This document shows positions 52,891-61,681 of a stretch of 64,000 bases of DNA, piece after piece (the stretch's first letter is position 1; every line of letters starts with the position of its first letter). The position numbers and the translations under genes are program-made. Under the pieces are notes generated by a model. It made no database searches and was not told the origin of the DNA. It saw only the letters and a program-made list of their open reading frames with translations. Source of the DNA: Nitrospiraceae bacterium (GTDB lineage: Bacteria > Nitrospirota > Nitrospiria > Nitrospirales > UBA8639); assembly GCA_020632635.1 (NCBI GenBank), contig JACKFE010000001.1, forward strand, positions 248,001 to 312,000. The letters run 5' to 3'.

Positions 52891-53181
52891 TCACGCAATG
52901 CGCCGTTGTAACATCAGGATAAAAATCCCCAGAACGGGCAACGGGAAAATGAGAAAAGGAACCAGCCAAACCCAGACATTTTTTCCCCGCACTCTCGCCT
53001 GATCGTACATCCAGACAAAAATCCACACGACCAACAGCACATAATTCACCGCAATCCATTGCGTGGTCCGAATATTCAAATGGCTTTCACTTCCTCCTCC
53101 CGTCATGAATAAAAACAGGCCCTCCAAAATAATGAATGCCGCTAATAGCCCTCCTACCAACTGTTTACTCCAGACATACAT
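52891..53181 (-). CDS. Small membrane protein of unknown function
   Basis: The product of about 96 residues has three hydrophobic helices (about 8-28, 42-62 and 72-90) and a short charged loop DQARVRGK between the second and third. The layout resembles phospholipase D-nuclease N-terminal-like small membrane proteins, but evidence is thin. ATG 53181 is chosen (AAAGGAGT upstream); 53211 is a second in-frame start. It is convergent with trkH, 6 bp away. Confidence 0.65.
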   Translation of the reverse strand: MYVWSKQLVGGLLAAFIILEGLFLFMTGGGSESHLNIRTTQWIAVNYVLLVVWIFVWMYDQARVRGKNVWVWLVPFLIFPLPVLGIFILMLQRRIA

Positions 53182-53424
53182 TTTCGTGTACTCCTTTTCG
53201 GTATTGAACATTCATATGAAACGGAAATGATCCTCTCCCTGTCATTCCCGGAGTTTTCCGGTACGGTGACATAAGCCGCTCCGATAAATCAAAAGCTCCA
53301 CGTTCATTTGTTCTTTCACTCCTTTCCGGAAACCGTCTCCATGTGCACATCAAAATTCAAATAAAAAAATCTTTGAAATCTGGAAAGTATCCTGTGGGTT
53401 TCCCTCACCCCCATCAAAATACTC

Positions 53425-53486
53425 TGTGGATAACCAGAAAAATTTCCTTGCAAATCCTCGTAAAACCAACCATTTTTTTACCCACA
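53425..53486. promoter_or_regulatory. DnaA-box-like sites upstream of nrdJ
   Basis: TGTGGATAA (53425-53433) is a perfect DnaA box on the minus strand. TTACCCACA (53478-53486) differs from consensus TTATCCACA at one base on the plus strand. Weaker two-mismatch copies (TTTTTCACA, TTTTACACA) follow. DnaA control of ribonucleotide reductase genes is known in E. coli nrdAB. Confidence 0.5.
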
Positions 53487-53523
53487 GGTTTTTCACATCA
53501 ACTCACATGCATCATCATTTTTT

Positions 53524-53571
53524 ACACAATATTTTGTATTGACAAAATCATTAGACCTCTATAGATTGTGG
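53524..53571 (+). promoter_or_regulatory. nrdJ promoter with two NrdR-type boxes
   Basis: Box 1 ACACAATATTTTGTAT (53524-53539) matches 14 of 16 and box 2 CCTCTATAGATTGTGG (53556-53571) 12 of 16 positions of the NrdR consensus. Their starts are 32 bp apart, about three helical turns, as in known NrdR operators. TTGACA (53539-53544), 17-bp spacer and TAGATT (53562-53567) form the promoter, so repressor would cover both elements. Confidence 0.7.
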
Positions 53572-53881
53572 CTCATTGGTTTTCACCAATTATTTCTTCT
53601 GGTCTTTTTTATCTTATTTTTCGTGCTGAGTTTTAGATGACCTATTTCCTCCCTTTCCCCTTTTCAGTCAGGAGCATCCGGGTTTGGACCACAAATCTTG
53701 GAGTACTCCGAAAGGTTCACACACTCTTCATCCTGTAAGACGTCGGGGCCGCAAAAGCCTTCGTTCAACAAGGCATGTGTGAATGCGTGTCGAAGGGGCA
53801 GGAAAATATGGTGAAGGGAAAAATGAGTGACCGGAAGAAATACCTACCAGGTTTTTTTAGCCTCTGCAAAGGAGTCCTTCC

Positions 53882-56800
53882 ATGAAAATTGAGCGTCGTT
53901 TTACCAAGGCAGGCGAAAGTCCGTACCAACACATTCCGTTTTCCCTCAGGGTCTCTGAAATCAGAAATCCGGACGGTTCAGCGGTTTTTCGTCAAGATAA
54001 CATCCTAGCCCCGGAAAGTTGGTCTCAGCTGGCTGTTGATATTTTGGCACAAAAATATTTCCGGAAAGCCGGGGTCCCCCAAGTCGATGACCAAGGCCAG
54101 CCTGTCCTTAACGAACAGGGCGAGCCACTGTTTGGAGGAGAACGGGATGCCAGGCAAGTGTTTCACCGTTTAGCGGGATGTTGGACCCATTGGGGGGCCA
54201 GCCACAATTATTTCGAGACCCCGGAAGATGCCGAGGCCTTTCGCGATGAATTGAGTTACATGTTGGCCGTACAAATGGCTGCCCCCAACTCACCGCAATG
54301 GTTCAATACCGGCCTGCACTTTGCTTATGGCCTCTCGGGCCCTTCGCAAGGCCATTATTATGTCGATCAGCATACGCACCGGGTTAAAAATGCCGCAAAT
54401 GCCTATGAACGCCCACAAGTCCATGCGTGTTTCATTCAAGGCATTTCCGATGATCTGGTTAACGAAGGCGGAATCATGGATCTTTGGGTGCGGGAAGCCC
54501 GCCTCTTCAAATATGGTTCGGGAACAGGCACCAACTTCTCCAAGCTGCGAGGTGACGGCGAACCATTGTCCGGCGGAGGCCGCTCGTCAGGACTCATGTC
54601 CTTTTTACGCATTGGCGACCGTGCCGCAGGCGCGATCAAGTCAGGCGGAACGACCCGGCGAGCCGCCAAGATGGTGTGCCTGGATCTCGATCATCCCGAC
54701 ATTGAAGAATTCATTGATTGGAAAGTCATTGAAGAACAAAAGGTCGCTGCCATGGTGGCAGGCTCAAAAGTCTGTGCACGGCATCTCAACCTGGTCCTGA
54801 AAGCCTGCCATATCTCCAAGGCGGACGGCACCATCCACGTCGAAACCAACCCCATTGAAAATCAGGCTCTCCGTGAAGCCATTCAAGCCGCACGGGAAGT
54901 CGCCGTTCCCGAAGCCTATATCCAGCGCATGTTTTCGTATGCCCAACAAGGCTTTACACATTTCGTCTTTCATGAGTACGACACCAACTGGGACAGCAAG
55001 GCGTATCAAACCGTTTCCGGACAAAATTCCAATAACAGCATTCGGATTCCTAATGAATTCTTTGAGGTTCTCCAACAAAATGGTGATTGGAAATTAACCA
55101 GACGAACCGACGGCAAAACTTGCAAAACTATCCCGGCCAAGGATTTATGGGATCGCATTGCCTGGGCGGCCTGGATCTGCGCCGATCCCGGAGTGCAGTA
55201 CGACACCACCATCAATGAATGGCATACCTGCCCACAAGACGGCATGATCAACGCCTCCAATCCTTGCAGTGAATACATGTTTTTGGATGACACGGCCTGC
55301 AATTTGGCTTCACTGAATTTAGGACGCTTCCTGTCCAACGATGGGACATTTGACATTGAAGGCTTTCGCCACGGTGTCAGGTTATGGACCATCGTGCTGG
55401 AAATCAGTGTCCTGATGGCTGGATTTCCCAGCAAATCCATTGCGGAGAAAAGTTTTTCATTCCGGACGCTGGGATTGGGTTATGCCAATTTGGGCTCCAT
55501 TTTGATGAAACTGGGCATTCCCTACGACTCCCCCCAAGCACTCGCCTGGTGTGGGGCCATTACCGCTCTGATGACCGGGGAGTCCTATGCCACCTCGGCG
55601 GAAATGGCCAAGGAGCTCGGGCCGTTTAATGCCTACCCGCGAAACGCGGAATCCATGTTACGCGTGATTAAAAATCACCGGGCAGCGGCATACAATGCCC
55701 CGGCGGAAAAATATGACGGCCTCACAATCCTCCCCATGGGCATTCAACCCAATCAATGTCCTCCAGCCCTGCTTCAGGCCGCTCAACATGCCTGGGACCG
55801 GGCATTGGAATTGGGAGAGCAATATGGTTATCGCAATGCCCAGACCACAGTCATAGCCCCTACCGGCACCATCGGCTTGGTGATGGATTGTGACACCACC
55901 GGGATTGAACCGGATTTTGCGCTGGTCAAATTCAAGAAATTAGCGGGAGGCGGATATTTTAAAATCATCAACCAAAGTCTCCCCCCTGCACTACGAAACC
56001 TGGGGTATGCCCCCTCGCAAATTCAGGACATCACCACCCATGCCACAGGGACACGGACTCTCAAAAACGCGCCCTTTATCAATCATGAAAGCTTGAAGGC
56101 CAAGGGTTTTGACCGAACCGCCATTGAAAAAGTCGAGCATGAATTGGATGGGGCTTTTGATATCCAATTTGCCTTTACGAAATGGACACTCGGCGAGGAA
56201 TTTTGCCGGGAACAGTTAGGCCTTTCAGAAAATGAGCTCAAAGATCCCAATCTCAACATTTTAAAATTTTTGGGATTTCGTTCGGAAGAGATCCTGGCTG
56301 CCACGGATTTTTGCTGCGGCACCATGACCGTCGAGGGAGCTCCTCACCTCAAGTCCGAACATTTACCTATCTTTGATTGTGCCAACCGGTGCGGCCGATT
56401 AGGACGACGATTTATCGCCGCCGCGGCCCATATCCGGATGATGGCCGCCGCTCAGCCCTTCATCAGCGGAGCTATCAGTAAAACCATCAACATGCCAAGT
56501 GATGCCTCCCTCGAAGCGGTCAAGGAAGCCTATATGACGGGCTGGACATCCATGCTCAAAGCCGTGGCGCTCTACCGTGACGGCTCCAAGCTTAGCCAAC
56601 CGCTCAATACCACCAGTGATACGGGAAGCTCGGTTTCCACCACGGAACAAGTGGTCGCAACCGCGAAGCAAGCCGCTTCCCGTGTGTTGGTTCGATATCT
56701 GGCCAAACGACGCCCCCTGCCCACACGCCGCGGAGGCTATACCCAAAAAGCCATTGTGGGCGGCCATAAGATTTATTTACGGACCGGGGAATATGAAGAC

Positions 56801-57409
56801 GGCACACTGGGAGAAATCTTTCTGGACATGCACAAAGAAGGAGCTGCCTTCCGAAGTCTCATGAATAATTTTGCCATTGCGATTTCCTTGGGCCTGCAGC
56901 ATGGAGTGCCCTTGGAAGAATTTGTGGATGCCTTTCTCTTTACGCGATTCGAACCGAACGGCCCGGTTAAAATGAATCCCCATATTAAAATGTCCACCTC
57001 AATTATCGACTATATCTTCCGGGAATTGGCTATCACGTACCTGGAACGGCATGACCTGGAACAAGTCGCACCCGAAGACCTTCGCGTGGACGCTCTCAAA
57101 AAGCAGACTGACGACGAAGAAGAGAAAGAACTCGTGGATCCCCGCTCCCTCAGCTCCACGTCTATCAGCCCTGAGGTATTCCCTTCACGGAAAAGCACGG
57201 GCAATGGAATCGAGAAAACAGGCGAACCGCGGCAAGTCTCCCGACAAGTCCAGATGCAACGGGAGACAGTCACCATTACCGAAGTCCAGGAAGCCCGCCA
57301 GAAAGGGTATGAAGGCGACCCCTGTCCCGAGTGCAAACAATTTACGATGGTTCGTAACGGAACCTGCCTTAAATGCGATACCTGCGGCTCAACCAGCGGG
57401 TGCTCCTAA
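53882..57409 (+). CDS. nrdJ: Vitamin B12-dependent ribonucleotide reductase, class II
   Basis: NrdJ reduces ribonucleotides to deoxyribonucleotides using adenosylcobalamin, with no need for oxygen. The 1175-residue enzyme shows the N-terminal Cys in QVHACFIQGISDD near residue 182, the thiyl-radical region NASNPCSEYMFLDD near 460 with CNLASLNLGRF after it, and APTGTIGLVMDCDTTGIEP near 660. The C-terminal domain (about 940-1175) ends in a zinc-ribbon-like CPECKQF...CLKCDTC near 1145-1170, typical of long NrdJ. It is preceded by NrdR boxes and closed by a terminator at 57500-57559. It is the only reductase in the window. Confidence 0.97.
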   Translation: MKIERRFTKAGESPYQHIPFSLRVSEIRNPDGSAVFRQDNILAPESWSQLAVDILAQKYFRKAGVPQVDDQGQPVLNEQGEPLFGGERDARQVFHRLAGCWTHWGASHNYFETPEDAEAFRDELSYMLAVQMAAPNSPQWFNTGLHFAYGLSGPSQGHYYVDQHTHRVKNAANAYERPQVHACFIQGISDDLVNEGGIMDLWVREARLFKYGSGTGTNFSKLRGDGEPLSGGGRSSGLMSFLRIGDRAAGAIKSGGTTRRAAKMVCLDLDHPDIEEFIDWKVIEEQKVAAMVAGSKVCARHLNLVLKACHISKADGTIHVETNPIENQALREAIQAAREVAVPEAYIQRMFSYAQQGFTHFVFHEYDTNWDSKAYQTVSGQNSNNSIRIPNEFFEVLQQNGDWKLTRRTDGKTCKTIPAKDLWDRIAWAAWICADPGVQYDTTINEWHTCPQDGMINASNPCSEYMFLDDTACNLASLNLGRFLSNDGTFDIEGFRHGVRLWTIVLEISVLMAGFPSKSIAEKSFSFRTLGLGYANLGSILMKLGIPYDSPQALAWCGAITALMTGESYATSAEMAKELGPFNAYPRNAESMLRVIKNHRAAAYNAPAEKYDGLTILPMGIQPNQCPPALLQAAQHAWDRALELGEQYGYRNAQTTVIAPTGTIGLVMDCDTTGIEPDFALVKFKKLAGGGYFKIINQSLPPALRNLGYAPSQIQDITTHATGTRTLKNAPFINHESLKAKGFDRTAIEKVEHELDGAFDIQFAFTKWTLGEEFCREQLGLSENELKDPNLNILKFLGFRSEEILAATDFCCGTMTVEGAPHLKSEHLPIFDCANRCGRLGRRFIAAAAHIRMMAAAQPFISGAISKTINMPSDASLEAVKEAYMTGWTSMLKAVALYRDGSKLSQPLNTTSDTGSSVSTTEQVVATAKQAASRVLVRYLAKRRPLPTRRGGYTQKAIVGGHKIYLRTGEYEDGTLGEIFLDMHKEGAAFRSLMNNFAIAISLGLQHGVPLEEFVDAFLFTRFEPNGPVKMNPHIKMSTSIIDYIFRELAITYLERHDLEQVAPEDLRVDALKKQTDDEEEKELVDPRSLSSTSISPEVFPSRKSTGNGIEKTGEPRQVSRQVQMQRETVTITEVQEARQKGYEGDPCPECKQFTMVRNGTCLKCDTCGSTSGCS

Positions 57410-57499
57410 AATGGAAAAGGCCTTCGCCAGATGCGGGATCAGATCCGTGAGTGACGTGAATGAACCATTAAATTAATCAAAAAGGCCAATTCAAAGCTG

Positions 57500-57559
57500 G
57501 AAACGGCCGTGACGACTGAAAGGAGAAATCCTTCTGAAGTTGCGGCCGTTTCTTTTTTC
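57500..57559 (+). terminator. Intrinsic terminator after nrdJ
   Basis: GAAACGGCCG (57500-57509) pairs with CGGCCGTTTC (57543-57552), with further pairing inside (CGACT/AGTTG and AGG/CCT), and is followed by six T. It separates nrdJ from the next gene. Confidence 0.9.
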
Positions 57560-57605
57560 TCTACCTCCATGCATACTTCAAATTCATTTCCTACGAGGAT
57601 CGGCC

Positions 57606-58709
57606 ATGAGTCAAGACCTTCAATTATTGACCCCCTTTACGTTGAACCCCTTCCTTCATACCCGCAACCGCATCGTGATGGCCCCTCTGACACGGGCTCG
57701 CGCCGGTCTCAGTCGCATTCCCAACGATTTAATGCGGGAGTATTATTGTCAACGAGCCACGGCAGGGATGATTATTTCAGAGGCCACGGTGGTCTCCCGA
57801 CAAGGCATCGGATGGGTCGACTCACCGGGAATCTATTCCGATGAGCAGCTGGAAGGCTGGCGCCAGATCGTCAATGCCGTGCATGCCGCAGGTGGTCTTA
57901 TGTTGTTACAGCTCTGGCATTGCGGACGGGCATCCCATAGCCACTTTCACGAACAAGGACAGTTGCCGGTCGCTCCCTCGGCCATTGCCATCAGAGGCGA
58001 CGGGATTCAAACACCCACGGGGCGTGAATCCCATGAAACTCCTCGAGCTCTCCATACCGATGAAATCCCCAAGGTCGTCGATGATTACCGACAGGCCGCT
58101 AAGCGAGCCCTACAGGCAGGATTTGATGGTATCGAAATACATGCGGCTAACGGTTATCTGATCGATCAATTCCTGCAATCAAAAACCAATCAACGAACAG
58201 ACCAGTATGGCGGGAGTCTGGAGAATCGTTATCGATTTCTTGACGAGATCGTTCGCGCCATTCTTTTAGAAATGCCTGCCGGACGCGTCGGAGTCCGTCT
58301 CTCGCCCAACGGCAATTTCAACGATATGGGTTCGCCGGATTTTCGTGAACAATTTACCTGGACAGCCGAACAACTTAATGGCTACGGACTAGCTTATTTG
58401 CACGTCGTGGATGGGCTGGGCTTTGGCTTTCACCAGTTAGGGGAACCGATGAGGTTGTCGGAATTCCGTAAAGTCTTTCAGGGGCCTCTGATCGGAAACT
58501 GCGGGTACACCCCCGATTCGGCGGAAACCGCCATTCGAGAGGGGCATGCCGACCTTATTGCCTTCGGGCGGCCCTATATAAGCAATCCCGATTTGGTTGA
58601 CCGCATTGCCAATGATTGGCCACTGGCCGCCCAGGCGCCCATGGATGTGTGGTATGTCCCCAGGTCCGACGGATATACGGACTTTCCAGCATTTCGGCCT
58701 CATACGTAA
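57606..58709 (+). CDS. Old Yellow Enzyme-family ene-reductase (NemA type)
   Basis: OYE-family flavoproteins reduce activated alkenes, maleimides and nitro compounds with NADPH. The product of about 367 residues is an FMN barrel with VMAPLTRARA near residue 25, LQLWHCGR near 100, the substrate-binding His-x-x-Asn in IHAANGYLIDQF near 181 (Tyr two residues later) and GNCGYT and FGRPYISNPDL near 300-325. This matches the classical NemA/PETN-reductase subgroup. ATG 57606 is preceded by GAGGAT; the longer frame overlaps the nrdJ terminator. Confidence 0.93.
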   Translation: MSQDLQLLTPFTLNPFLHTRNRIVMAPLTRARAGLSRIPNDLMREYYCQRATAGMIISEATVVSRQGIGWVDSPGIYSDEQLEGWRQIVNAVHAAGGLMLLQLWHCGRASHSHFHEQGQLPVAPSAIAIRGDGIQTPTGRESHETPRALHTDEIPKVVDDYRQAAKRALQAGFDGIEIHAANGYLIDQFLQSKTNQRTDQYGGSLENRYRFLDEIVRAILLEMPAGRVGVRLSPNGNFNDMGSPDFREQFTWTAEQLNGYGLAYLHVVDGLGFGFHQLGEPMRLSEFRKVFQGPLIGNCGYTPDSAETAIREGHADLIAFGRPYISNPDLVDRIANDWPLAAQAPMDVWYVPRSDGYTDFPAFRPHT

Positions 58710-58794
58710 AGTCCCTTTCCCACAAATAGGCATCACGTTGGGAAAATTTTTCTTCACGGGTTGTTCTTCATACCTCCGTATGCATTTCTCCCGA

Positions 58795-59724
58795 TTATGA
58801 CCGTAATGGAAGTGGGAGCTCCTTCGGAGCTGGTTTTTCCTCCGGCTTTCTGGTGAGATCCGGTCTGGCCTTGAGTATCCACTCAATGGCCTGCTCGTTA
58901 TAGTTTCTGAGCTGCCCATACACAATCCACCGCATACGGTGAACGGTATCCACATAATCATCAAAATGCTTCTGGGTAATTTCCTGTGGAGCCAGTTTAA
59001 GCAACGTGGGCAAGAGGCCGCTCTCGCATCCGGACGCTTGCTCTTGAAAGGCCGGGTAGACGACATGTTTGGCTAAATCAAGTCGGTGACACAGGATACG
59101 GGCGAGTTGGTTGTAGTTTCGTTCCTTATTGCCCTTTCCGGCCACGCCAAGAATGTCTTCGCCATACAAATAGATCTTTTCCCATGTAATCACATAGGGA
59201 GCTTTTGCCAGCAACGTCTCGAACAGTTGGCTGTCAGCTCCCAAGAGCTGCTCGTCAAATGCCGAAGCCACCATATACCTGGCCATCTCCGGACGTTCCC
59301 CGAAGAGTTCGGTCATCCACTGAAAGCAGGCCTCCTGGGTCTTTCTATCCAAATAATCGTGAATAGATTCGATCAGCGTGATCTCCTGCCCCGTGATAAG
59401 CGAGTGATCCTTCCGCATAATGTCTTTGGCTTTTCTGACCCGGCTTCTGACCAGCTCAATTTTCGAACCGCCATTGAGCATATGTGCATTATCATAATCT
59501 GCCCGTTTTTCCTCGTGACTAAGGACCGCATAGGCTTCATTGATCCTAAACATTCGTTCCTTGGCAGCTTGTCGTTCTTCCAGCGGCACCACATCCTCAT
59601 GGTTTTCTTTAACGAAGGCCCGCCAAGCCGTTTGCACTTCCTGAAGCAACGCATCTTCCGGAACACCGAGAATCTGGTAATAGTTGATCCCGTCAATCAT
59701 ATCCCTGATTTCCAGAGAGAGCAC
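58795..59724 (-). CDS. J-domain protein with degenerate HPD motif
   Basis: The 309-residue product has a J domain at about 14-80 (YYQILGVPEDALLQEVQTAW, then FRINEAYAVLSHEEKRADYD). The Hsp70-activating HPD tripeptide is replaced by HED (near residue 42). Residues 95-300 are helical, with no zinc-finger or G/F region, so this is a class C J protein with a private C-terminal domain. A GTG start at 59724 has GAGAGG upstream; ATG 59700 is the alternative. It is divergent from the cupin gene. Confidence 0.82.
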   Translation of the reverse strand: MLSLEIRDMIDGINYYQILGVPEDALLQEVQTAWRAFVKENHEDVVPLEERQAAKERMFRINEAYAVLSHEEKRADYDNAHMLNGGSKIELVRSRVRKAKDIMRKDHSLITGQEITLIESIHDYLDRKTQEACFQWMTELFGERPEMARYMVASAFDEQLLGADSQLFETLLAKAPYVITWEKIYLYGEDILGVAGKGNKERNYNQLARILCHRLDLAKHVVYPAFQEQASGCESGLLPTLLKLAPQEITQKHFDDYVDTVHRMRWIVYGQLRNYNEQAIEWILKARPDLTRKPEEKPAPKELPLPLRS

Positions 59725-59875
59725 ATGGTCAAATCCTCTCGTTTCCCTGTCAAAATATCGCGTTGGCCCGGCTCGTACAACCGGTGTTTATTATCCGGCT
59801 TCCAACCGTCCAGCCCATCTTCTAGGAGGCCCTTGGGTGATTGTCGTCCCGCCCTAGGGGTTCATGCAAAAAAAA

Positions 59876-59969
59876 TTATCCCCAGAATTCACACCATGAA
59901 ATCCTTTTTATCAAATAGGTTACGTTTTCAAGAAGAATGTTATCCACCGTCTTCCACATCTTTTCCACA
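59876..59969 (+). promoter_or_regulatory. Cluster of four DnaA-box-like sites
   Basis: TTATCCCCA (59876-59884), TTATCCACC (59940-59948), TCTTCCACA (59950-59958) and TTTTCCACA (59961-59969) all point the same way. Three differ from TTATCCACA at one base and one at two. The last three are spaced 10-11 bp apart, one helical turn. The surrounding DNA is AT-rich. Confidence 0.55.
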
Positions 59970-59979
59970 ATTTGGGACA

Positions 59980-60008
59980 TTGACTTGAATTTTTCCTCGC
60001 TATATAAA
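59980..60008 (+). promoter_or_regulatory. Promoter upstream of the cupin gene
   Basis: TTGACT (59980-59985), 17-bp spacer and TATAAA (60003-60008) form a strong sigma-70-type promoter directly after the DnaA-box cluster. A transcript would have a leader of about 240 bases before the cupin start. Confidence 0.7.
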
Positions 60009-60254
60009 ATGGCCCATTAATCGTAGAAATGATCGGTTTCTTTCATCCGTTCCGCTGGGTTCAGCCCCCATGAATTCCTATTCAGTACAGAGGTTTTTTC
60101 CTTCCGTATGCCGCCTCATCTCCGCTTGCACCGATCAGTCGCGCGTAGATCCTTTGTTCTATTATGTCAGCCGGTTTTCGGCGTTTCCTGGCCATAGAAT
60201 CCTTTTCACGTGGCATCATTATTCATTGATCAGAGTTTCATGAAGAGGCTTGTC

Positions 60255-60602
60255 ATGGATAGCTATTCCCTCGTAGATCGCACAAAGGTTGCCCAGGATT
60301 GGCATAGCCGAGGGTTTTCTTGCGGCATGTGGATTGACCATGCCGGTCGGGAATGGGTATGCCAAGCCCACTCGCATGAAGAATTATTGATGGTGATGTC
60401 AGGAGTAATCGAGGTGGCAGTTGGAGAACACTTACTGCGGCCGTCCATTGGAGAAGAAGTCCATATTCCCGCTGGAGTGCCCCATACCATCAAAAATGTG
60501 GGCGGAAAGACCGCTCGCTGGTTGTATGGGCAATGCCGAAAATCAACTCTCTTGCCTGAACCCTTTGCATCCTCACTCGGGTCAACCCACGTTACTTCCT
60601 AA
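60255..60602 (+). CDS. Small cupin-domain protein
   Basis: The product of about 115 residues is a single cupin barrel. Candidate metal ligands are the His/Glu set QAHSHEELLMVMSG near residue 40 and His in PAGVPHTIKN near 77. Such proteins bind a metal or small molecule as enzymes or sensors; the substrate is unknown. ATG 60255 has GAAGAGG six bases upstream; in-frame starts at 60240 and 60210 are also open. It lies 65 bp from the convergent SUMF1-type gene. Confidence 0.85.
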   Translation: MDSYSLVDRTKVAQDWHSRGFSCGMWIDHAGREWVCQAHSHEELLMVMSGVIEVAVGEHLLRPSIGEEVHIPAGVPHTIKNVGGKTARWLYGQCRKSTLLPEPFASSLGSTHVTS

Positions 60603-60667
60603 AAATACCCTTGAAAACCAGATAACCATCTTATCTTGAATGTGGGGGTTTGATATTCTTTTTGATT

Positions 60668-61567
60668 TTACCCAGGGGACTTTTCACTTTTCCCCTCTTC
60701 CTTAGTGGCATCCTTCGCACACCGAAATCCGGTAGTCAAATCTTGATAATCCACTTCTCCTTTTGAGCGAGCCGTGACGCGGAGATTAACCGGTTGGTCT
60801 TCCCACGAACCACCTCGTAAGACCTTAAATTCACCTTCAGCCGGGCCTTTCGGATTATTTTTGGGGCCTTCCTCATAATAAAAACGGTCATACCAATCAT
60901 TCACCCATTCCGAAGCATTACCGGCCATATGATAGAGTCCAAAGGCACTTTTGCCGCCTTCCTTTAATCCATGGCGAATACTCATCCCACGGGTCCCACT
61001 GTTCACAGGTGACAGAGTCAACTTATAACTGACCCATCCGGTGGTTCCTTGATTGTAATTGGCAATATCCACAAATGGTTGCATATGCCCCCAAGGGTAT
61101 CGGCGGCCATCAGTGCCTCTGGCTGCCTTTTCCCATTCCGCCTCAGTAGGTAATCGCTTTCCTGCCCATTGGCAATATTTATTCGCATACGTCCAGGTAA
61201 TGCCAACCGCCGGCCGGTTTCCCAGTTCCCCTAACGCGGCCCCATCATCCCAAAGCGGTGGAGGCTCGATACTATAATCTTCATCCAGGAGTTTTTGATA
61301 TTCCGCCATCGTCACTTCATACCGATCAATCATATAGGCATCAAGGAACACCAGATGCTCCGGACGTTCATTTCGTGAGCCATCATTATCGCCCATCAAA
61401 AATTCCCCTTCTGGAACATAAATCATTGACCCCGGTGGCCCATCATCCTCGACAGGGGTATCCAGCCATGAATTTCCTGCCTGGGTCTCCTCCGCCAGCC
61501 CATTGGTTGCGTGCCCACCCGCCAGACTTAACACTCCCAGGACTACCATGATCCATAAACGTGTCAT
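60668..61567 (-). CDS. SUMF1/FGE-fold protein, exported
   Basis: The 299-residue product has a signal peptide (about 5-25) and a formylglycine-generating-enzyme fold domain (IYVPEGEFLMGDNDGSRNERP near residue 49, RLPTEAEWEKAARG near 139, GLYHMAGNASEWVNDWYD near 212, VLRGGSWEDQPVNLR near 248). The two catalytic cysteines of true FGE, expected around RVTARSKG, are absent, so it is unlikely to make formylglycine. Such non-catalytic members are numerous in Nitrospira-type genomes and some accompany nitrite or copper enzymes. Its partner here is unknown. Confidence 0.88.
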   Translation of the reverse strand: MTRLWIMVVLGVLSLAGGHATNGLAEETQAGNSWLDTPVEDDGPPGSMIYVPEGEFLMGDNDGSRNERPEHLVFLDAYMIDRYEVTMAEYQKLLDEDYSIEPPPLWDDGAALGELGNRPAVGITWTYANKYCQWAGKRLPTEAEWEKAARGTDGRRYPWGHMQPFVDIANYNQGTTGWVSYKLTLSPVNSGTRGMSIRHGLKEGGKSAFGLYHMAGNASEWVNDWYDRFYYEEGPKNNPKGPAEGEFKVLRGGSWEDQPVNLRVTARSKGEVDYQDLTTGFRCAKDATKEEGKSEKSPG

Positions 61568-61681
61568 AACACCCCCATCGAATGAATAAATGAATGAGGC
61601 ACTTAATGGGTCACCATATCGAATTTCTGAAGCTGCGTGAAGGGCATGAACCCCAACCGGACAGGGATATCCAAAAAAACA

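Larger units (their letters stand above)
53182..53881. other. Long regulatory region and leader upstream of nrdJ
   Basis: No supported gene. The left part is AT-rich with DnaA-box-like 9-mers at 53425-53433 and 53478-53486. A promoter with two NrdR-type boxes spans 53524-53571. The remaining 300 bp would be transcribed as a leader; it contains a hairpin pairing CCTTCG (53758-53763) with CGAAGG (53791-53796) and a small ACCT/AGGT hairpin followed by seven T (about 53842-53858). No cobalamin-riboswitch B12 box was found. Confidence 0.6.
59725..60254. other. Intergenic region with DnaA-box cluster and cupin promoter
   Basis: No confidently supported gene. It holds four DnaA-box-like 9-mers at 59876-59969 and a good promoter at 59980-60008, then about 240 bp of leader. 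A 57-codon open frame at 60070-60243 overlaps the next start region but lacks a ribosome-binding site and is not called. Confidence 0.55.

Noticed and set aside
53574..53881. Cobalamin riboswitch before nrdJ
   Set aside because: The enzyme uses adenosylcobalamin, so a B12 riboswitch was expected, but I could not find the conserved B12 box or the core hairpins.
59086..59988. 300-codon plus-strand open frame opposite the J-domain gene
   Set aside because: The minus strand encodes a recognisable J domain; the plus frame has no known sequence and runs into the DnaA-box region.
60070..60243. 57-codon open frame ahead of the cupin gene
   Set aside because: It overlaps the in-frame ATG at 60240 as ATGA, but has no ribosome-binding site, no recognisable sequence and unlikely composition. 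Probably chance.
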